Source: a bacterium (GTDB lineage: Bacteria > Bacillota_I > Bacilli_A > RF39 > UBA660). From it: a DNA stretch of 41,350 nt. Positions within the stretch are counted from its first letter, which is position 1. Every line of letters begins with the position of its first letter. A model generated the notes under the pieces. The model did no database searches. It was not told the origin of the DNA and saw nothing but the letters and a program-made list of their open reading frames with translations. Position numbers and translations under genes: made by a program. Shown here one piece after another: positions 40,500 to 41,350 of this stretch. The stretch lies in contig JAUNFK010000003.1 of assembly GCA_030525085.1 (NCBI GenBank), positions 15,675 through 57,024 of the forward strand, given 5' to 3'.

Positions 40500-41350
40500 T
40501 CATACTAGTTCATATTTTCTAACAGCAATTCTATCATCAGAGCAATACTCTATTACAAATTCATTTTCTTTCTTGCAAATTAATATTCCTATTGTGTTAT
40601 TATTACTAATTTCTTTTATATTTTTATCTATATAATTCATATACTTTTGAACTTGTGATATATATTCTGCTTTAAATTCAGTAACTTTTAGTTCTACTAC
40701 TACATATGCATTATATTTTATATTAAATAATAGTAAATCAATATAATGATTTCTGTCACCTATTTTAATTTTATACTCACTACCTATAAAACTAAAGTTA
40801 TTACCTAACTCGTGCATAAATGATTCAATATCTTCTAATATTAAATTATGTAATGCTTTTTCAGTAACTATAATTATATTATTTTTATTTCTGATATATA
40901 TAGGATTAGGTATTAAATCTTTAACGTTTAATGATTTGCTATTTATTATTTTGTTTCTTGTTTCCGTAGGCAATCTTTTATACTCGTTATTTTTAATTTT
41001 TTCTTGTAATTGTCTTTGTGATAAATTGTTATCCTTTGCAATTTTAATATAATATTTAATTTCGTTATAATCGTCTAATGAAATTAAAAGTAAATAATGA
41101 CTCCAACTTAATTGTGACAACAGCGTTGACACTTTTTCATTACTAAAGACATTATAGAATCTTTTCATTCTAAATAGTGTTCTTCTATTATATTTTTTGC
41201 CTACTTCTATAACTAATTTTTCAGAATATCTATCTATAATATTATCACCATACTTACCGCCAGCTTCATTAAGTAATTTTCCTATTTCAAAGTATGTAAT
41301 AACTTTATGCATTTCTTTTGAATAATCTTTTACCTTTGAATATACTTCAT
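40500..41350 (-). CDS. YhcG/DUF1016-family PDDEXK nuclease, 5' end outside the window
   Basis: The frame is open to the window edge. The upstream in-frame residues EVYSKVKDYSKE match the start of relic A, so the true start lies beyond 41350, and the ATG at 41312 is internal. The N-terminal DUF1016_N domain (FEIGKLLNEAGGKYGDNIID, RRTLFRMKRFYNVFSNEKVS) is followed by the SWSHYLLLISL segment. The C-terminal PDDEXK nuclease domain has HYIDLLLFNIKYNAYVVVEL, with the Asp of IDLLLF and the E-x-K of VELKV, and LILEDIESFMHELG before it. It is predicted to be a DNA-cleaving enzyme; DUF1016 genes are frequent in defence or mobile neighbourhoods, but the role is unproven. It contains inverted repeat I. 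Confidence 0.88.
   Translation of the reverse strand, partial: EVYSKVKDYSKEMHKVITYFEIGKLLNEAGGKYGDNIIDRYSEKLVIEVGKKYNRRTLFRMKRFYNVFSNEKVSTLLSQLSWSHYLLLISLDDYNEIKYYIKIAKDNNLSQRQLQEKIKNNEYKRLPTETRNKIINSKSLNVKDLIPNPIYIRNKNNIIIVTEKALHNLILEDIESFMHELGNNFSFIGSEYKIKIGDRNHYIDLLLFNIKYNAYVVVELKVTEFKAEYISQVQKYMNYIDKNIKEISNNNTIGILICKKENEFVIEYCSDDRIAVRKYELV
41114..41132. repeat. 19-nt imperfect inverted repeat (copy I, inside the intact gene)
   Basis: GTGACAACAGCGTTGACAC; 7/9 arm matches. It encodes VSTLLS within EKVSTLLSQLSW. Confidence 0.75.

Noticed and set aside
1-41350. Mollicutes-type code (TGA read as Trp).
   Set aside because: TGA ends several well-recognised genes at the expected place (nrdG, spoIIGA, the amidase) with overlapping downstream starts, and Trp is encoded by TGG.

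Overview
The window is about 41 kb of AT-rich bacterial chromosome with Bacillota-type content: a spoIIGA-sigE-sigG sporulation cluster, gpsB next to a Bacillus-type RNase P RNA, ftsA-ftsZ, scpA-scpB, RNase Y, MurT/GatD and strong AGGTGA/GGAGG ribosome-binding sites. TGA is used as a stop (for example nrdG/dut, spoIIGA/sigE), so the standard bacterial code applies. The oxygen-sensitive class III ribonucleotide reductase suggests an anaerobe. The overall look is that of an uncultured, gut-type Bacilli lineage related to Erysipelotrichales/RF39-like groups. That placement is an inference from gene content, not a determination.

Layout. 1-2.4 kb: a SipW-type surface-export operon (TasA-like protein, ER-type signal peptidase, DUF5305-like protein). 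2.5-6.7 kb: tRNA-Arg; the nrdD-nrdG-dut anaerobic dNTP operon; a divergent CRP/FNR-family regulator with a perfect 18-bp palindrome between them; tRNA-Leu and tRNA-Gln. 6.7-9.3 kb: scpA-scpB with two unknown genes. 9.3-11.5 kb: a structured, GC-richer intergenic region and a large SipW-type surface protein. 11.6-16.7 kb: miaB, lexA, a zinc-ribbon membrane protein, a rhomboid protease and tspO. 16.7-24.5 kb: rluD, lspA, ylmC, sigG, an MqsR-like/Panacea toxin-antitoxin module, sigE, spoIIGA, ftsZ, ftsA. 24.6-28.2 kb: murT-gatD and a glycine-rich surface protein. 28.3-35.1 kb: pyk, rny, pgsA, a RodZ-like gene, rnpB, gpsB and an amidase. 35.1-39.2 kb: a wall-type surface protein, a VUT-like transporter, pnp and rpsO. 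39.2-41.35 kb: an array of YhcG/DUF1016 nuclease genes, one apparently intact (cut by the window edge) and at least five decayed copies.

How the genes work together. Three surface proteins spread over the window (1.8, 9.6 and 26.7 kb) carry similar N-terminal membrane-signal segments and are plausible clients of the signal peptidase at 0.7 kb. The cell-division genes adjoin the sporulation cluster, and the ftsZ terminator hairpin overlaps a perfect Spo0A box in front of spoIIGA. The toxin-antitoxin module, with its own promoter and terminator, interrupts the normally adjacent sigE and sigG.

Most unusual observations. (1) In the YhcG/DUF1016 array every copy carries, at the same codon position, a 19-nt inverted repeat (9-1-9). 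The arm sequence differs from copy to copy, and it is perfect in three copies whose reading frames are destroyed. (2) The GatD homologue lacks both catalytic residues (Cys and His) of its glutaminase, and its MurT partner lacks one of four zinc-ribbon cysteines. (3) A toxin-antitoxin cassette sits between sigE and sigG, flanked by near-identical 12-nt direct repeats.
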